A DNA stretch of 64,000 bases from Candidatus Zipacnadum vermilionense (GCA_029821755.1 JALGSV010000011.1:32042-96041), one strand, 5' to 3'; positions 8,644 through 17,082 are shown, counted from the stretch's first letter. Translations and numbers: made by a program. The notes: generated by a model from the letters alone, not told the origin.

Positions 8644-9478
8644 GGTGGAACTCAGCAAGTCCTTTCGCCAGCGCCTGCTGCTGGCAGGGCTGGCGGCAAT
8701 CGCGGCGCTGATCGTGCTGTTCGCCTGGGGCCTGTGGCGGCACCCCTTCCCTCTGCGCCCGCCGGGGACGGGCGGGGGAGAGTTCGTGATGGGCGGCAAG
8801 AGCAACACTGCGCCGATGCTGGCCTACCTGCTCCTGCGCGTGCCGGTGGCTACTACGTTGCTGCTGCCCATGCTGCTGGCGGTTTTCGCCGGGGGTCTGC
8901 TGGCGGGGGAGCGGCAGACGGGGACGCTGCGGGTGCTGCTGGTGCGGCCGGTGACGCGGCCGGGATTGCTGGCCGCCAAGCTGCTGACGGCCTGGGTGTA
9001 TGCGCTGGCGCTGACCGCCTTCCTGGGGGCCTTCTCGCTGCTGGTGGGGTACCTCCTGTTCGGGCCGGGGGATCTGGTACCGCTGCCGGAGGGCGAGGGC
9101 CTGGTGATCTTCCCGCATCTGCAGGCCCTGGGCCGCCTGGCTATCGGCTATGCGCTGGCTGCCGGGGCCTTGACCGCCGTGGCCTCACTGGGGCTGTTCT
9201 TCTCTTCTCTTTGTGACAATCCGCTGACAGCCGCCGGCCTGACTATCGCCTTCCTCTTCATCTCCGGCGCCCTGCAAGTCCTCCGCGACATCCTCCCTCA
9301 CTTCGAGTCGTGGAAGCCTTACCTGCTCACCACCTACCTTGGTGTAGGCACCCACGCCTTCGCGAGGGCGATTCCCTGGGGGGAGGTGGGAACAGCCTTC
9401 TGCTACCTGGGAGGCTATACGGTGCTGGCGGCGGTGCTGGCAGGGGTGGTGTTCTGGAGGAGGGATGTGCTATGTTGA
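8627..9478 (+). CDS. ABC-2 type transporter permease
   Basis: 283 residues with a GTG start overlapping the ATPase gene. About six membrane helices can be seen: 17-36, 63-88, 110-135, 158-185, 195-215 and 250-275. The segment GERQTGTLRVLLVRPVTRPGLLAAKLL between helices two and three is the coupling region characteristic of ABC-2 permeases (ExxxGTL...R). It partners the preceding ATPase; the LolA-like gene 71 bases downstream suggests an envelope or lipid-related role, which is only inference. Confidence 0.88.
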   Translation: MLRTFRVELSKSFRQRLLLAGLAAIAALIVLFAWGLWRHPFPLRPPGTGGGEFVMGGKSNTAPMLAYLLLRVPVATTLLLPMLLAVFAGGLLAGERQTGTLRVLLVRPVTRPGLLAAKLLTAWVYALALTAFLGAFSLLVGYLLFGPGDLVPLPEGEGLVIFPHLQALGRLAIGYALAAGALTAVASLGLFFSSLCDNPLTAAGLTIAFLFISGALQVLRDILPHFESWKPYLLTTYLGVGTHAFARAIPWGEVGTAFCYLGGYTVLAAVLAGVVFWRRDVLC

Positions 9479-9549
9479 GAGGACTCCCGACTTCAGACTG
9501 AGGGAACGGCGGGTAGCCAGGGGAACTGCCGACGCCAGGGGGCGTCTAT

Positions 9550-10203
9550 ATGAACATGCGACACCACCTGGGACCTCTGCTCGTGGTGGCTGGCCTGCTC
9601 GCGGCCGGCGCGGCGGGGGCCGAGCTTACTGCGCAGCAAGTGCTAGACAAGACCTTGGCCCTGCAGGACCAGGTGCAGGACTATACGGCCAAGTGTACGC
9701 TCCGGGCTAACGTCCCCGGCCAGGACCTTCCTGAGCGCCATTTCACCGTCTACTACAAGCAGCCGGACAACGTGAGGATCGTCTCCAACGAGGTGGTCTT
9801 CGTCCCGCGGGAGGCGCTGACGCTCGGGAGCCTGCGGCGGCACCTGACCGACAATGCCGAGGTGAGCATGGCGGGGGTTGGCAGTATTGGCCAATACCCT
9901 CTATACTGTATCAAGTTCAAGCCCAAAGAGGATAGCGCCAACCGGGTGCTGGTGTGGATCCGGGGCGACTACTTGTTCCCCACCAAGACGGAGATCTGGC
10001 GCGGCATTACCAGGCTGGTGTCCATCGAGTGGACCTTCGCCTGGATAGACGGGAAGTACTGGATGCCGACCAGTATCGTCGCCACCATTCCCAGCGGGAT
10101 CCTCAGTGACGAGGGGCCGGCGACTATCTCTCTGTCGTGGCGAGACTACAAGGTCAACACGGGTCTGAGCGACGAGATGTTCAGGGACAAGGGGCGGGGA
10201 TGA
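9550..10203 (+). CDS. LolA/RseB-like outer-membrane lipoprotein carrier family protein
   Basis: 217 residues with a signal peptide (about 1-24, ending AAGA). The mature part starts LTAQQVLDKTLALQDQVQDYTAKCTLRA, the opening helix and strand of LolA-type half-barrels, and goes on through alternating strands (FTVYYKQPDNVRIV, YCIKFKPKEDSANRVLVWIRGDYLFPTKTEIW, ISLSWRDYKVNTGLSDEMF). The last segment matches the usual LolA-family ending (YxxNxGLxDxxF). It follows the ABC exporter and probably works in the same envelope process. The exact substrate (lipoprotein, lipid or sigma regulation) cannot be told. Confidence 0.78.
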   Translation: MNMRHHLGPLLVVAGLLAAGAAGAELTAQQVLDKTLALQDQVQDYTAKCTLRANVPGQDLPERHFTVYYKQPDNVRIVSNEVVFVPREALTLGSLRRHLTDNAEVSMAGVGSIGQYPLYCIKFKPKEDSANRVLVWIRGDYLFPTKTEIWRGITRLVSIEWTFAWIDGKYWMPTSIVATIPSGILSDEGPATISLSWRDYKVNTGLSDEMFRDKGRG

Positions 10204-10212
10204 GAGGATGCC

Positions 10213-10333
10213 TCCGCGTGGCGCGGGCTTTCCAGCCCGCGCTTCCCGGAGTACGGGCGAGTTGGACCCAGGCACGGAGGGGCTGGAAGACCTGTCCTTC
10301 TGAGGGCGGGCTAGAAAGCCCGCCCCACGCGGA
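10213..10333. repeat. composite REP/BIME-like element with 9-bp terminal inverted repeats
   Basis: Bounded by TCCGCGTGG (10213-10221) and its exact complement CCACGCGGA (10325-10333). Inside each end sits a hairpin (GCGGGCTTTCCAGCCCGC and GGCGGGCTAGAAAGCCCGCC). 121 bases in all, just after the LolA-like stop codon. Confidence 0.75.
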
Positions 10334-10380
10334 AATCGGCCCGCCTCATGTGGTCGGCCGTCTCCCCAGTTCGCACCACC

Positions 10381-11217
10381 ATGCAGAGCCAACCTGCCAT
10401 ACGATCCATCGAGCGGCGCTCGTACCGGGGTGACCCGGAGGCCTTGCGGGCGCTGCTCTACAATGTGGCCGACGGGCTGTGGGCGGCGGCGCTGGCAGCC
10501 AGTGAGAACGAGGCGGGCGCCGAGGTCCTGGCCGAGGCGGCTTGGCTGCGCTGGCTGGAGAATCTCGGGCGCTGGCGCTTTCGCGCCGACCTGGTGGGCT
10601 GGCTGCGTCTGGCGCTGTGGGATGAGATCGCCCACCGGGCCGACCCGGCGCTGGGCGAGGTGGCCCTGGAGCTGTGGGACGGTGACGAGGAGGGCGGGGT
10701 GGGACCCGCTCCCCCCGCGCTGATAGAGCGCCTGGAGCAGGACCTGACCGCGGCGCTGCCCCTGGTCGAGCGGCGGGCCCGGGCGCGGCGGCGGATGGTT
10801 TGGGGCGCCTTCCTGGCGGCCTGCGTGCTGCTGGGAGCGCTGACTGCGGGGGCGGCCAGCCTGGCTCTGCACGTAGCGGACCAGCAGGCGCGGCAGGTGG
10901 CCTGGGAGTCGCTGCAGCAGCGCGTGCGCACCCGCCACCTGAACTGGGAGGTGCGTGACCTGCTCTTCGACCTGGCCGACCCCCGCGGCGCGGACAAGAG
11001 CTCCGCGCAGACCCTCTCGCAGGTGGTACTCATCCTCGAAGAGATCACCGAAAGTGGCACCCGTCCGGGCCAGCAGAGCCTGGTGTACATCCGGTCCCGA
11101 CTGGAAGAAGGCAGTCTCGTGGCGCAAGTGCGCGACATGGCGCTAGACGGCCCACCCCCCGCGGCCCCGTTGCTGGCACAGACGGCGCTGGTGCTAGAGG
11201 AGGCGGCGACGCTGTGA
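10381..11217 (+). CDS. membrane protein with sigma-70 region-2-like N-terminal domain
   Basis: 278 residues. Residues 17-86 follow the pattern of ECF sigma factor region 2: GDPEALRALL, then an Ala/Glu-rich helix with AEVLAEAAWLRWLENLGRWR (compare the DLVQEAFLRAW helix), then GWLRLALWDEIAHR (compare WLYRIARN...DELRR). No region 4 follows; there is a transmembrane helix at about 139-163 and then a helical domain to the end. The stop overlaps the GTG of the next gene (GTGA), so the TPR lipoprotein is probably coupled to it. It could be a membrane-tethered regulator or a protein that has lost its sigma role; function unknown. Confidence 0.6.
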   Translation: MQSQPAIRSIERRSYRGDPEALRALLYNVADGLWAAALAASENEAGAEVLAEAAWLRWLENLGRWRFRADLVGWLRLALWDEIAHRADPALGEVALELWDGDEEGGVGPAPPALIERLEQDLTAALPLVERRARARRRMVWGAFLAACVLLGALTAGAASLALHVADQQARQVAWESLQQRVRTRHLNWEVRDLLFDLADPRGADKSSAQTLSQVVLILEEITESGTRPGQQSLVYIRSRLEEGSLVAQVRDMALDGPPPAAPLLAQTALVLEEAATL

Positions 11218-13061
11218 GTGAGAGCCTCACCCCCTGCCCCCTCCCCTTGCAGGGGAGGGAGTTCCGAACCGAGGCAGTCCCTGCACCCTCTGAACTCCCC
11301 CTCCCCTGCTCAGCGCACGGAACGCGCGCAGGGAGGGGGCCGGCGGGTGAGGCTCCGTGCCGCTATCTGCTCCTGCTGTTGGTTCTGCCTCTTCTCCTGA
11401 CTGGCTGCTCGACCCGCGCCCAGCGCATCTACCGCCGCGCCGAGGCCTCCTTCGCCCAACAGAAGTACGATCTGGCGGCTTACGACTATGCCGTCATCGT
11501 GCGCGACATGCCTAAGGACCCGCTGGCGGATATGGCGCTGTACAAGCTGGCCTACCTGTACCGCGAGCACTACAGCGACCCGGCCATGGCGGCGCGGCTG
11601 TACCAACGTTTGGTGCAGGAGTACCCACAGAGCCAGTTGGTGGGTGATGCGCTGTCGTACACCGTCTATCTGCAGGCGCGGGAGCTGCAGAACCCGGTGG
11701 CAGTGTTGCAGACCTGCCAGCAGATGGAACAGCTGGTGCCCGACAAGCCGGGCCTGCTGGCTCGCGCGCGGCTGGAGCTGGCCGGCGCCTACCAGCGCAG
11801 CAATCAGATCAACTTGGCCGTCCAAACCCTCGAGCAGGTGAGGAAGGATTACGCCGGGGAGGCGGACAGCTCCACAGAAGCGTATTATCGTTTAGCGCTG
11901 CTCCATCGCGACTACCTGGACAAACAGCAGGACGCTGCTCGGATGCTGGAGACCCTGATCAAGAGCCACCCGGACTCCGCGGCGGCCGCCAAGGCGCGGC
12001 AGGCGCTGGGGTGGCAGTATTACACGCTCAAGAACGTGGAGGAGAAGCAGCGACAGGAGGAGTTGAAGAAGCTGGCGCGAGTGCTGCCCAATGTACCGGC
12101 GATCAACGCCCAGTCGCATCCGTCGCTGGAACTGCTCAGCGGCTTGCAGTCGCTGCTGGCCCAAGCCGGGACGCAGACGAGCTTCGCGGACCTGATGGTG
12201 GTAACCGGCTTGGCCTTCCAGACGGTGGTGAGCTGGGAGCACCCCGGCCAGGCGCTGTTCTTCGGGCGCAACCCCATGCCGCAGGTGGCGGAGGCCTGGG
12301 GATTCGGCTACAATGCGTGGACTTTCGCCTCGGCCCAGGAGGGGATGCTGGCCCTGGCCAACTCGCTGGCGCAAGGACGGCCAGTGCTGATGCTCTACGG
12401 CCGTAGCACGCCGCACTGGTGCCTGTTCGTGGGCTACCAGCCGCTCGAGCAGCAGACGTACGTGCTCAAGCCGGGGCAGCGCAAGTATAGCGTGGTCGCC
12501 GCGACCGCTTTCACTGCCGCCTGGCCGCAGAAGGCCGGAGCGCAGATCTTCACGCCCCTGCCGGCCACCGGCTACCAGTTTGCCTTGACCCAGCGGGCCG
12601 GGGAGCCCGCTCACGCGCAGATGTTGCGCACGGCGCTGCTCCGAGCGGTGATGGCGCTGGACCAGACGGAGTTGCTGGGCGCCCCGGCAGGCAAGGCGGG
12701 GTATGCGGAGATCGGCCGGCGCCTGGAGGCCTGCGCCCAGGACGCGGAAGCCGCCGAGCAGACGGGCAAATGGGCAACGGCAGTGACGCCGATGCTGGTC
12801 AGGGCGCGCCAGGCCGCAGCCGCCAGTCTGCAGGCCGCCACGCCGGAGTTCCCCGCAGAGCAGCAGCCGGCGCTGCAGGAGGCGGCGGATCGCTACAGGC
12901 AATTCGCCGACCGCTGGCAAGCGCTGGGGACCAAGATTAGCGCAGCGGCTGCCGCCACCGGTCCGACCGGGGACTGGAAGACGCTGCGGGAGGAGGCCGA
13001 GGCCCTGGGCACGGAGGAGCAGCAGACGCTGAGGTCCCTGAGCGCGACAGTGGGAGGCTGA
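11214..13061 (+). CDS. TPR lipoprotein with C-terminal peptidase-C39-like domain
   Basis: 615 residues read from the GTG that overlaps the previous stop codon. Residues about 1-48 (SLTPCPLPLQGRE and onward) are the translation of an inserted repeat; the real lipoprotein signal follows (LLLLLVLPLLLTGC, Cys about 65). Residues about 70-300 hold tetratricopeptide-type helices (DPLADMALYKLAYLYREHY, AYQRSNQINLAVQTLEQV). Residues about 320-460 (PQVAEAWGFGYNAW, GRPVLMLYGRSTPHWCLFVGYQP, YVLKPGQRKYSVV) resemble papain-like C39 or BtrH-type folds, with H-W-C-L-F-V-G-Y near the expected His. A Gln/Ala-rich helical tail follows. An internal CTG or TTG start after the repeat is possible. Confidence 0.68.
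   Translation: MSESLTPCPLPLQGREFRTEAVPAPSELPLPCSAHGTRAGRGPAGEAPCRYLLLLLVLPLLLTGCSTRAQRIYRRAEASFAQQKYDLAAYDYAVIVRDMPKDPLADMALYKLAYLYREHYSDPAMAARLYQRLVQEYPQSQLVGDALSYTVYLQARELQNPVAVLQTCQQMEQLVPDKPGLLARARLELAGAYQRSNQINLAVQTLEQVRKDYAGEADSSTEAYYRLALLHRDYLDKQQDAARMLETLIKSHPDSAAAAKARQALGWQYYTLKNVEEKQRQEELKKLARVLPNVPAINAQSHPSLELLSGLQSLLAQAGTQTSFADLMVVTGLAFQTVVSWEHPGQALFFGRNPMPQVAEAWGFGYNAWTFASAQEGMLALANSLAQGRPVLMLYGRSTPHWCLFVGYQPLEQQTYVLKPGQRKYSVVAATAFTAAWPQKAGAQIFTPLPATGYQFALTQRAGEPAHAQMLRTALLRAVMALDQTELLGAPAGKAGYAEIGRRLEACAQDAEAAEQTGKWATAVTPMLVRARQAAAASLQAATPEFPAEQQPALQEAADRYRQFADRWQALGTKISAAAAATGPTGDWKTLREEAEALGTEEQQTLRSLSATVGG
11222..11357. mobile_element. MITE-like repeat inside the 5' end of the TPR lipoprotein gene
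   Basis: Imperfect terminal inverted repeats AGCCTCACCCCCTGCCCCCTC and its approximate complement ending GGGGGCCGGCGGGTGAGGCT. The translated piece SLTPCPLPLQGRE is one I know from intergenic repeats in other GC-rich bacterial genomes. It lies between the overlapping GTG start and the signal peptide and keeps the frame open. Confidence 0.6.
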
Positions 13062-13074
13062 GCGCCGACCGCGC

Positions 13075-13090
13075 CGGGCGAGGACGCCCG
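13075..13090. repeat. small intergenic hairpin
   Basis: CGGGCG-AGGA-CGCCCG, 14 bases after the TPR lipoprotein stop. No T-run, so it could be a weak terminator or a REP fragment. Confidence 0.3.
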
Positions 13091-13137
13091 TCGTACCGGG
13101 AAGAGGCAGGCGGGTGTGAGAGGGGTAGGTAAGGCAT

Positions 13138-13962
13138 ATGACCGAACTCATCCCGCGGCATGTGCGGAGGCAACTGTCGGCGCTACGGCGCGAAGCGGGC
13201 GGGGAGGATCGCCCACCCGAGGCAGAGAGCCCCCCGCGTCCGGCTACCCCGGCCGTGCCCGTGTGTCGGCTGTTGGTGCAGGCGCCCGAGGAATTGCCGC
13301 CAGCGCTGGAGGTGGGAGGCGAGGCCGGGCCGTGCTGGAGCTTCCGCCTTGGGCCGGAACAGGCGCACCCGGAGTTGCGGGAGTGGCTGCGACGCGCGGC
13401 GGAGGAGATGGGCGAGGCGATGACGGGAGTCGCGCGGCGGCACGGCGCGCTGTACCTGGACCTGGAGACGTTGGGTTTCGCCGGGGTGCAGCTGTTCCTG
13501 GTGGGGATGCTGCACGCGGGGGCGGAGGGCTTCCACGTGCACCAGTTCCTGGCGCGGGACTACTCGGAGGAGGCGGCAGTGCTGGAGGTCTGCCGGCCGC
13601 TGCTGGAACAGGCGGAGTGCCTGGTCACCTACAACGGCCGGACCTTCGACTGGCCCTTCCTGACCGGGCGGTACCAGTACCACCTGCGGCCGCCGCCGGC
13701 GCTGCCGCAGCATCTGGATCTGCTGCCGATTGCGCGCCGGCTGTACCGGGGGCGACTGCCCAACTGCGCCCTGGGGACGGTGGAGACGCACGTGCTGGGG
13801 ATCGAGCGCGAGGGCGACGTCCCCGGCAGCGCCATTCCGGACCTGTACCACCGGGCCGTGGCCGAAGAGGACCCGCAGGTCCTGGCCCCGGTGCTGTACC
13901 ACAATCAAGTGGACCTGCTGAGCCTGGCGTGCCTGGCGGGGCGGTGGAGAGAGTATCTGTGA
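13138..13962 (+). CDS. YprB-type ribonuclease H-like 3'-5' exonuclease domain protein
   Basis: 274 residues, no signal peptide. The C-terminal two thirds is an RNase H-like fold of the YprB group: ALYLDLETLGF with Asp108 and Glu110 (DEDD motif I), LVTYNGRTFDWPFL with Asp171 (motif II), and VLYHNQVDLLSL with His255/Asp259 (motif III). LDLLPIARRLYRGRLPNCALGTVE is the conserved family segment in the middle. The first roughly 95 residues are a variable, Pro-rich head. It should cleave single-stranded nucleic acid, probably RNA or DNA repair intermediates; the substrate is not known for this family. Confidence 0.85.
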   Translation: MTELIPRHVRRQLSALRREAGGEDRPPEAESPPRPATPAVPVCRLLVQAPEELPPALEVGGEAGPCWSFRLGPEQAHPELREWLRRAAEEMGEAMTGVARRHGALYLDLETLGFAGVQLFLVGMLHAGAEGFHVHQFLARDYSEEAAVLEVCRPLLEQAECLVTYNGRTFDWPFLTGRYQYHLRPPPALPQHLDLLPIARRLYRGRLPNCALGTVETHVLGIEREGDVPGSAIPDLYHRAVAEEDPQVLAPVLYHNQVDLLSLACLAGRWREYL

Positions 13963-14056
13963 CGGGAACTTGGAGGGGCCGAAGGCGAACACGGCTTGCA
14001 CAGGGGGCTGCGCGCAAACCTCCGGCTCACCTCGCTGGAAACAAGGTGAACCCTAC

Positions 14057-15841
14057 GTGAACGACGATCTGCATCCCGCTATGCCACCGGAGGAGGAGCC
14101 CCCGGACGCGGCTGCTGTGCCGGAGGAGCCCGAAGTGGCGCCGCCTGCCTTCCTGGCTCAGGACTGGGAGGGCCTGGCCGAGGAGGAAGAGCCGCCGGAG
14201 TCCGAGGCCTACTATTACGCGCCGGTCGAGGAACCAGTAGCGGCCGTCCCGGCGGCGCGCCGGTCGCGCACCTGGCTGTGGGCGGTGCCGGTGGCGCTGC
14301 TGGTGGCGGCCTGCGCGTACCTGGTGGTACAGAACCGAGCAGCGGCGGCTACCGTGGAGACGCTGACCACGCGGGTGCCGCAGCTGCTGTTGCCGACGGG
14401 AACGCAGAACCCGCTGGCCGCACAACTCAGTTCCGTCAGTCAGGATGCGGGGTCGTGGAACTTCCTGCGGGCACAGAAGAAAGCGGCGTCCATCGAGCTG
14501 CCGCTGGGGCTGCAGGGCCAGATGCCGGGATTGGGTCCCCGTGGACCGGCGGAGACGGGACCCGCGCCCGGCGCCACCCCGCAAGCCGAGGCGTTCTTCA
14601 TGGAGCACCCCGACCTGAACCAACGTTTCACCATGTACGCCGATCAGGCGCGGGCCCTGCGCGATCAGGGCCAGGATGTGCAGCCCTTGCGGGACGTGCG
14701 CACGCAGATCTTCAACGCGGCCACCCAGGGAGACGTGCGGCAGGTAACCTCTCTGCTCGATCAGTTCGCCCAGGGCCTGCGGCAACTGGGCGGTAACCCT
14801 GAGGCGGGGGACATGCAGCAGGTCGTGGGCGACTTCCAGAAGGCTTTCGAGAAGGCGCAGAAGGAGAACCGCGATCCCCGGGCGGCAGTGGCGCTGATGC
14901 ACCAGGCCGAGGCCGCCGTCCAGGCGGGCAAGCGCGCCGAGGCGGTAGAGATCGCCCGCAAGGCACTGGCAGCGCTGCAGCGGGCGCCGCGAGTGAGTGG
15001 CGGCGGCACAGGGCGGCGGCCCGGCGGGCTGGGCGGACCAGCTCCCGGTCAGCCCGAACAGGTGCTGCAGGCTACCTTCCAGATGCTGGATCAGGAGGAG
15101 CGGGACCTGGCGGCCACCCACCAGGCAGTGGACCAGGCGCTGAGCGCGCAATTGCAGGACAATCCGGCGAAGGTGCGCGAGGTGCTGGCGACGGCGCGGG
15201 AGTCGCTCATCCGCATCCACGACCGGCGTGCGGAATTCAGCGTCCGCCTGGCCGGCAAGCAGCCCCCGCAAGAGAGTTCCCCGCCCGGCGGGGAGGGACC
15301 GGGCACTGGCCTGGGGCCGCGACCCCAACTGGGGCCGCTTAAGGTGCCGGAGGAGGCCCTCGAGCAGTTCAGCCAACTGATAGACACCGCTCGCGGCCTG
15401 ACCCCAGAGGAGTACCACAGCATCCGCCTCGTCATCGCGCGGCGGATGATCGGGATGATCCTGGGCGAGCCCGGACCGGGCGAAGGGTGGCGGAACCTGC
15501 CACCGCAAGAGCGCATCCGACAGAAGCTGCGGGCAGCGCAAGAGCCTTACATGCTGCGACGCGAGTACGGCGAGGATATCTCGGCGCTCACGGACCTACT
15601 GCGCGAGGCGCGGGAGGACCTGGCGGCGAACCGACTGATCGCGGCGGAGAAGAAGGCTGACGCGGTCCTGCGGGAGCTCGGACTGCTGCCTAAGGAGAAG
15701 CCCCCGACCGCCCCCCTGCCGCCACCGCTGACCCTCGAGCGCCAGCCACAGCCACTGCTACCCCTGGTCCTGCCCAAGGAGCAACCGGCGCCCACCCCGC
15801 CGGCCCCGGCGGAAGAGAACCCGGAGGCCGAGGGAGGGTAG
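14057..15841 (+). CDS. single-pass membrane protein with long helical periplasmic region
   Basis: 594 residues from a GTG preceded by AAGGTG; an upstream ATG at 13970 is less likely. The first 70 residues are acidic and Pro-rich (cytoplasmic), with one transmembrane helix at about 72-91 and then a long Ala/Gln/Glu/Arg-rich helical region. Sections about 190-310 and 360-420 look like coiled coil (ARALRDQGQDVQPLRD, VGDFQKAFEKAQKENRD), and the C-terminus is Pro-rich. I do not recognise a family. The architecture (TM plus coiled coil plus Pro-rich tails) suggests a scaffold or envelope-spanning role, which is a guess. It starts 95 bases after the YprB-type gene. Confidence 0.6.
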   Translation: MNDDLHPAMPPEEEPPDAAAVPEEPEVAPPAFLAQDWEGLAEEEEPPESEAYYYAPVEEPVAAVPAARRSRTWLWAVPVALLVAACAYLVVQNRAAAATVETLTTRVPQLLLPTGTQNPLAAQLSSVSQDAGSWNFLRAQKKAASIELPLGLQGQMPGLGPRGPAETGPAPGATPQAEAFFMEHPDLNQRFTMYADQARALRDQGQDVQPLRDVRTQIFNAATQGDVRQVTSLLDQFAQGLRQLGGNPEAGDMQQVVGDFQKAFEKAQKENRDPRAAVALMHQAEAAVQAGKRAEAVEIARKALAALQRAPRVSGGGTGRRPGGLGGPAPGQPEQVLQATFQMLDQEERDLAATHQAVDQALSAQLQDNPAKVREVLATARESLIRIHDRRAEFSVRLAGKQPPQESSPPGGEGPGTGLGPRPQLGPLKVPEEALEQFSQLIDTARGLTPEEYHSIRLVIARRMIGMILGEPGPGEGWRNLPPQERIRQKLRAAQEPYMLRREYGEDISALTDLLREAREDLAANRLIAAEKKADAVLRELGLLPKEKPPTAPLPPPLTLERQPQPLLPLVLPKEQPAPTPPAPAEENPEAEGG

Positions 15842-15869
15842 GGAGACCGCGTGGCGCACAGTCAGCTCC

Positions 15870-15914
15870 GTAGGGGCGAATGCTTCGCGGAGTCGCACCC
15901 CGCGAAACATCCGC
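15870..15914. repeat. intergenic repeat beginning GTAGGGGCGAATG
   Basis: TTCGCGG (15884-15890) pairs with CCGCGAA (15900-15906), inside a longer imperfect palindrome that starts GTAGGGGCG and ends CATCCGCC. The same GTAGGGGCG opening recurs at 29,479 and, in reverse, at 16,020-16,027, so it belongs to a dispersed family. Confidence 0.5.
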
Positions 15915-15983
15915 CTGCGCGGGGGGTGAACCATCCGGGAAGCCGGGATTCGGCACCCCCGGTGCCTTGTTCGCGGCAGCCGC

Positions 15984-16023
15984 GGGCGGAGGTTGGGCAC
16001 TCAGAAGTGCCCAACCTCCGCCC
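15984..16023. repeat. perfect 18-bp hairpin upstream of the oxidoreductase gene
   Basis: Arms at 15984-16001 and 16006-16023 are exact complements with a CAGA loop; the core is GGAGGTTGGGCACT. It ends 21 bases before the ATG at 16045, so if transcribed it lies directly against the ribosome site. No T-run. It may be a repeat-family member or a translational control element. Confidence 0.65.
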
Positions 16024-16044
16024 CTACGAGAGGGAGCACGTATC

Positions 16045-17031
16045 ATGCGTGTTGGAATCCTCGGCGCCAGTCACTGGCATGTTGGTATCTACTATCTGCC
16101 CACACTAAAGAGCATGGACGTGGAGATCGTGGGGCTGGCCGACCCTGATCCGGCGGCCTCCCAGCGGCTCGATCCGGAGGGGAGATACCGGCACTACACC
16201 GACTACCGGACGCTCCTGGAGGAGGAGCGGCCAGACCTAGTCTTCGCCCACGCGCCGCACTGCCAAATGACGGAACTAGCCGCGGACCTGGTGCAGCGCG
16301 GCCTGCCCTTCCATATCGAGAAGCCGGCAGGCGTAAACTGGCAAGCCCTGGCTCCGGTGGCGCAGATGGCACGGGAGCAGGGGGTCTTCAATTCGGTGGC
16401 GCTGGTGAATCACTACATGCCGCTGGTGAAGAAGCTGGTGGAGTTGCGGCAGGGCGGCAAGCTGGGCACGCCCGCGCATTTCTACTACCGGCTCTTCGCC
16501 GGGCCGGCGAACCGCTACCGGGATTGGGGCGTCGGTTGGATGCTGGACCCGGAACAGGCCGGGGCGGGGCCGCTGTTCAACTTCGGCTGCCACGGGATTG
16601 ACCTGTTCCGCACCATGACCGGCGAGGAGGTTGTGGAGGTTTCTTGCTGGGGGACTCATGCCTTGCACGAGGAAGCCATCGAGGACCTGGCCTCAGTAAG
16701 GATGATCACCACCTCGGGAGCGCTGGGGACGGTGGAGGTGGGGTACGTGCTGCCGGGAGCGTACGAGCGATACTTCAGCCTGACCACTACCGCCCTCCAC
16801 GTAGGTGGGGAACTGGAGCAAGGCGAAGTCGTCCTGCGTGACGGCGATCCGCTGCCCTACGGCGGGCTGACCGCGGATGAGTCATACGCCGTCTACACCC
16901 GAGACGTCGTGGCCCGCGCGGCCGCGGGGCGCCCGGCGCGGGTGGACCTGACGGAGATGGTCGGGACGCTGCGGGTAATGGACGCCGCCCGCGAGGCGAT
17001 GGCGAGCGGGGCAACGGTGCGTCTGGCCTAG
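16045..17031 (+). CDS. Gfo/Idh/MocA family NAD(P)-dependent oxidoreductase
   Basis: 328 residues. The N-terminal Rossmann fold begins MRVGILGASHWHVGIY, with the dinucleotide loop GASHWH, and VEIVGLADPDP closes strand two with the Asp that binds the ribose. DLVFAHAPHCQM and PFHIEKPAG (the conserved EKP with catalytic-site Lys) follow, then the alpha/beta C-terminal domain including NFGCHGIDLFRTMTGEE, whose His/Asp match the family active site. It probably oxidises or epimerises a sugar or cyclitol. The ATG at 16045 fits the Rossmann start; an in-frame upstream start would translate the intergenic repeats. Substrate unknown. Confidence 0.9.
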   Translation: MRVGILGASHWHVGIYYLPTLKSMDVEIVGLADPDPAASQRLDPEGRYRHYTDYRTLLEEERPDLVFAHAPHCQMTELAADLVQRGLPFHIEKPAGVNWQALAPVAQMAREQGVFNSVALVNHYMPLVKKLVELRQGGKLGTPAHFYYRLFAGPANRYRDWGVGWMLDPEQAGAGPLFNFGCHGIDLFRTMTGEEVVEVSCWGTHALHEEAIEDLASVRMITTSGALGTVEVGYVLPGAYERYFSLTTTALHVGGELEQGEVVLRDGDPLPYGGLTADESYAVYTRDVVARAAAGRPARVDLTEMVGTLRVMDAAREAMASGATVRLA

Positions 17032-17082
17032 TCCGGTCCGTGTGGTCGTGAGCAAGGGGACTATTATTCGGAGGTGACGGCC

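Noticed and set aside
15880..16044. Upstream start for the oxidoreductase
   Set aside because: The added 55 residues are the translation of intergenic inverted repeats, and the Rossmann fold begins at the ATG at 16045.
17062..17067. TATTAT as a -10 box for the repeat lipoprotein
   Set aside because: It leaves fewer than 20 bases to the start codon and overlaps the ribosome site region; no -35 partner stands out.
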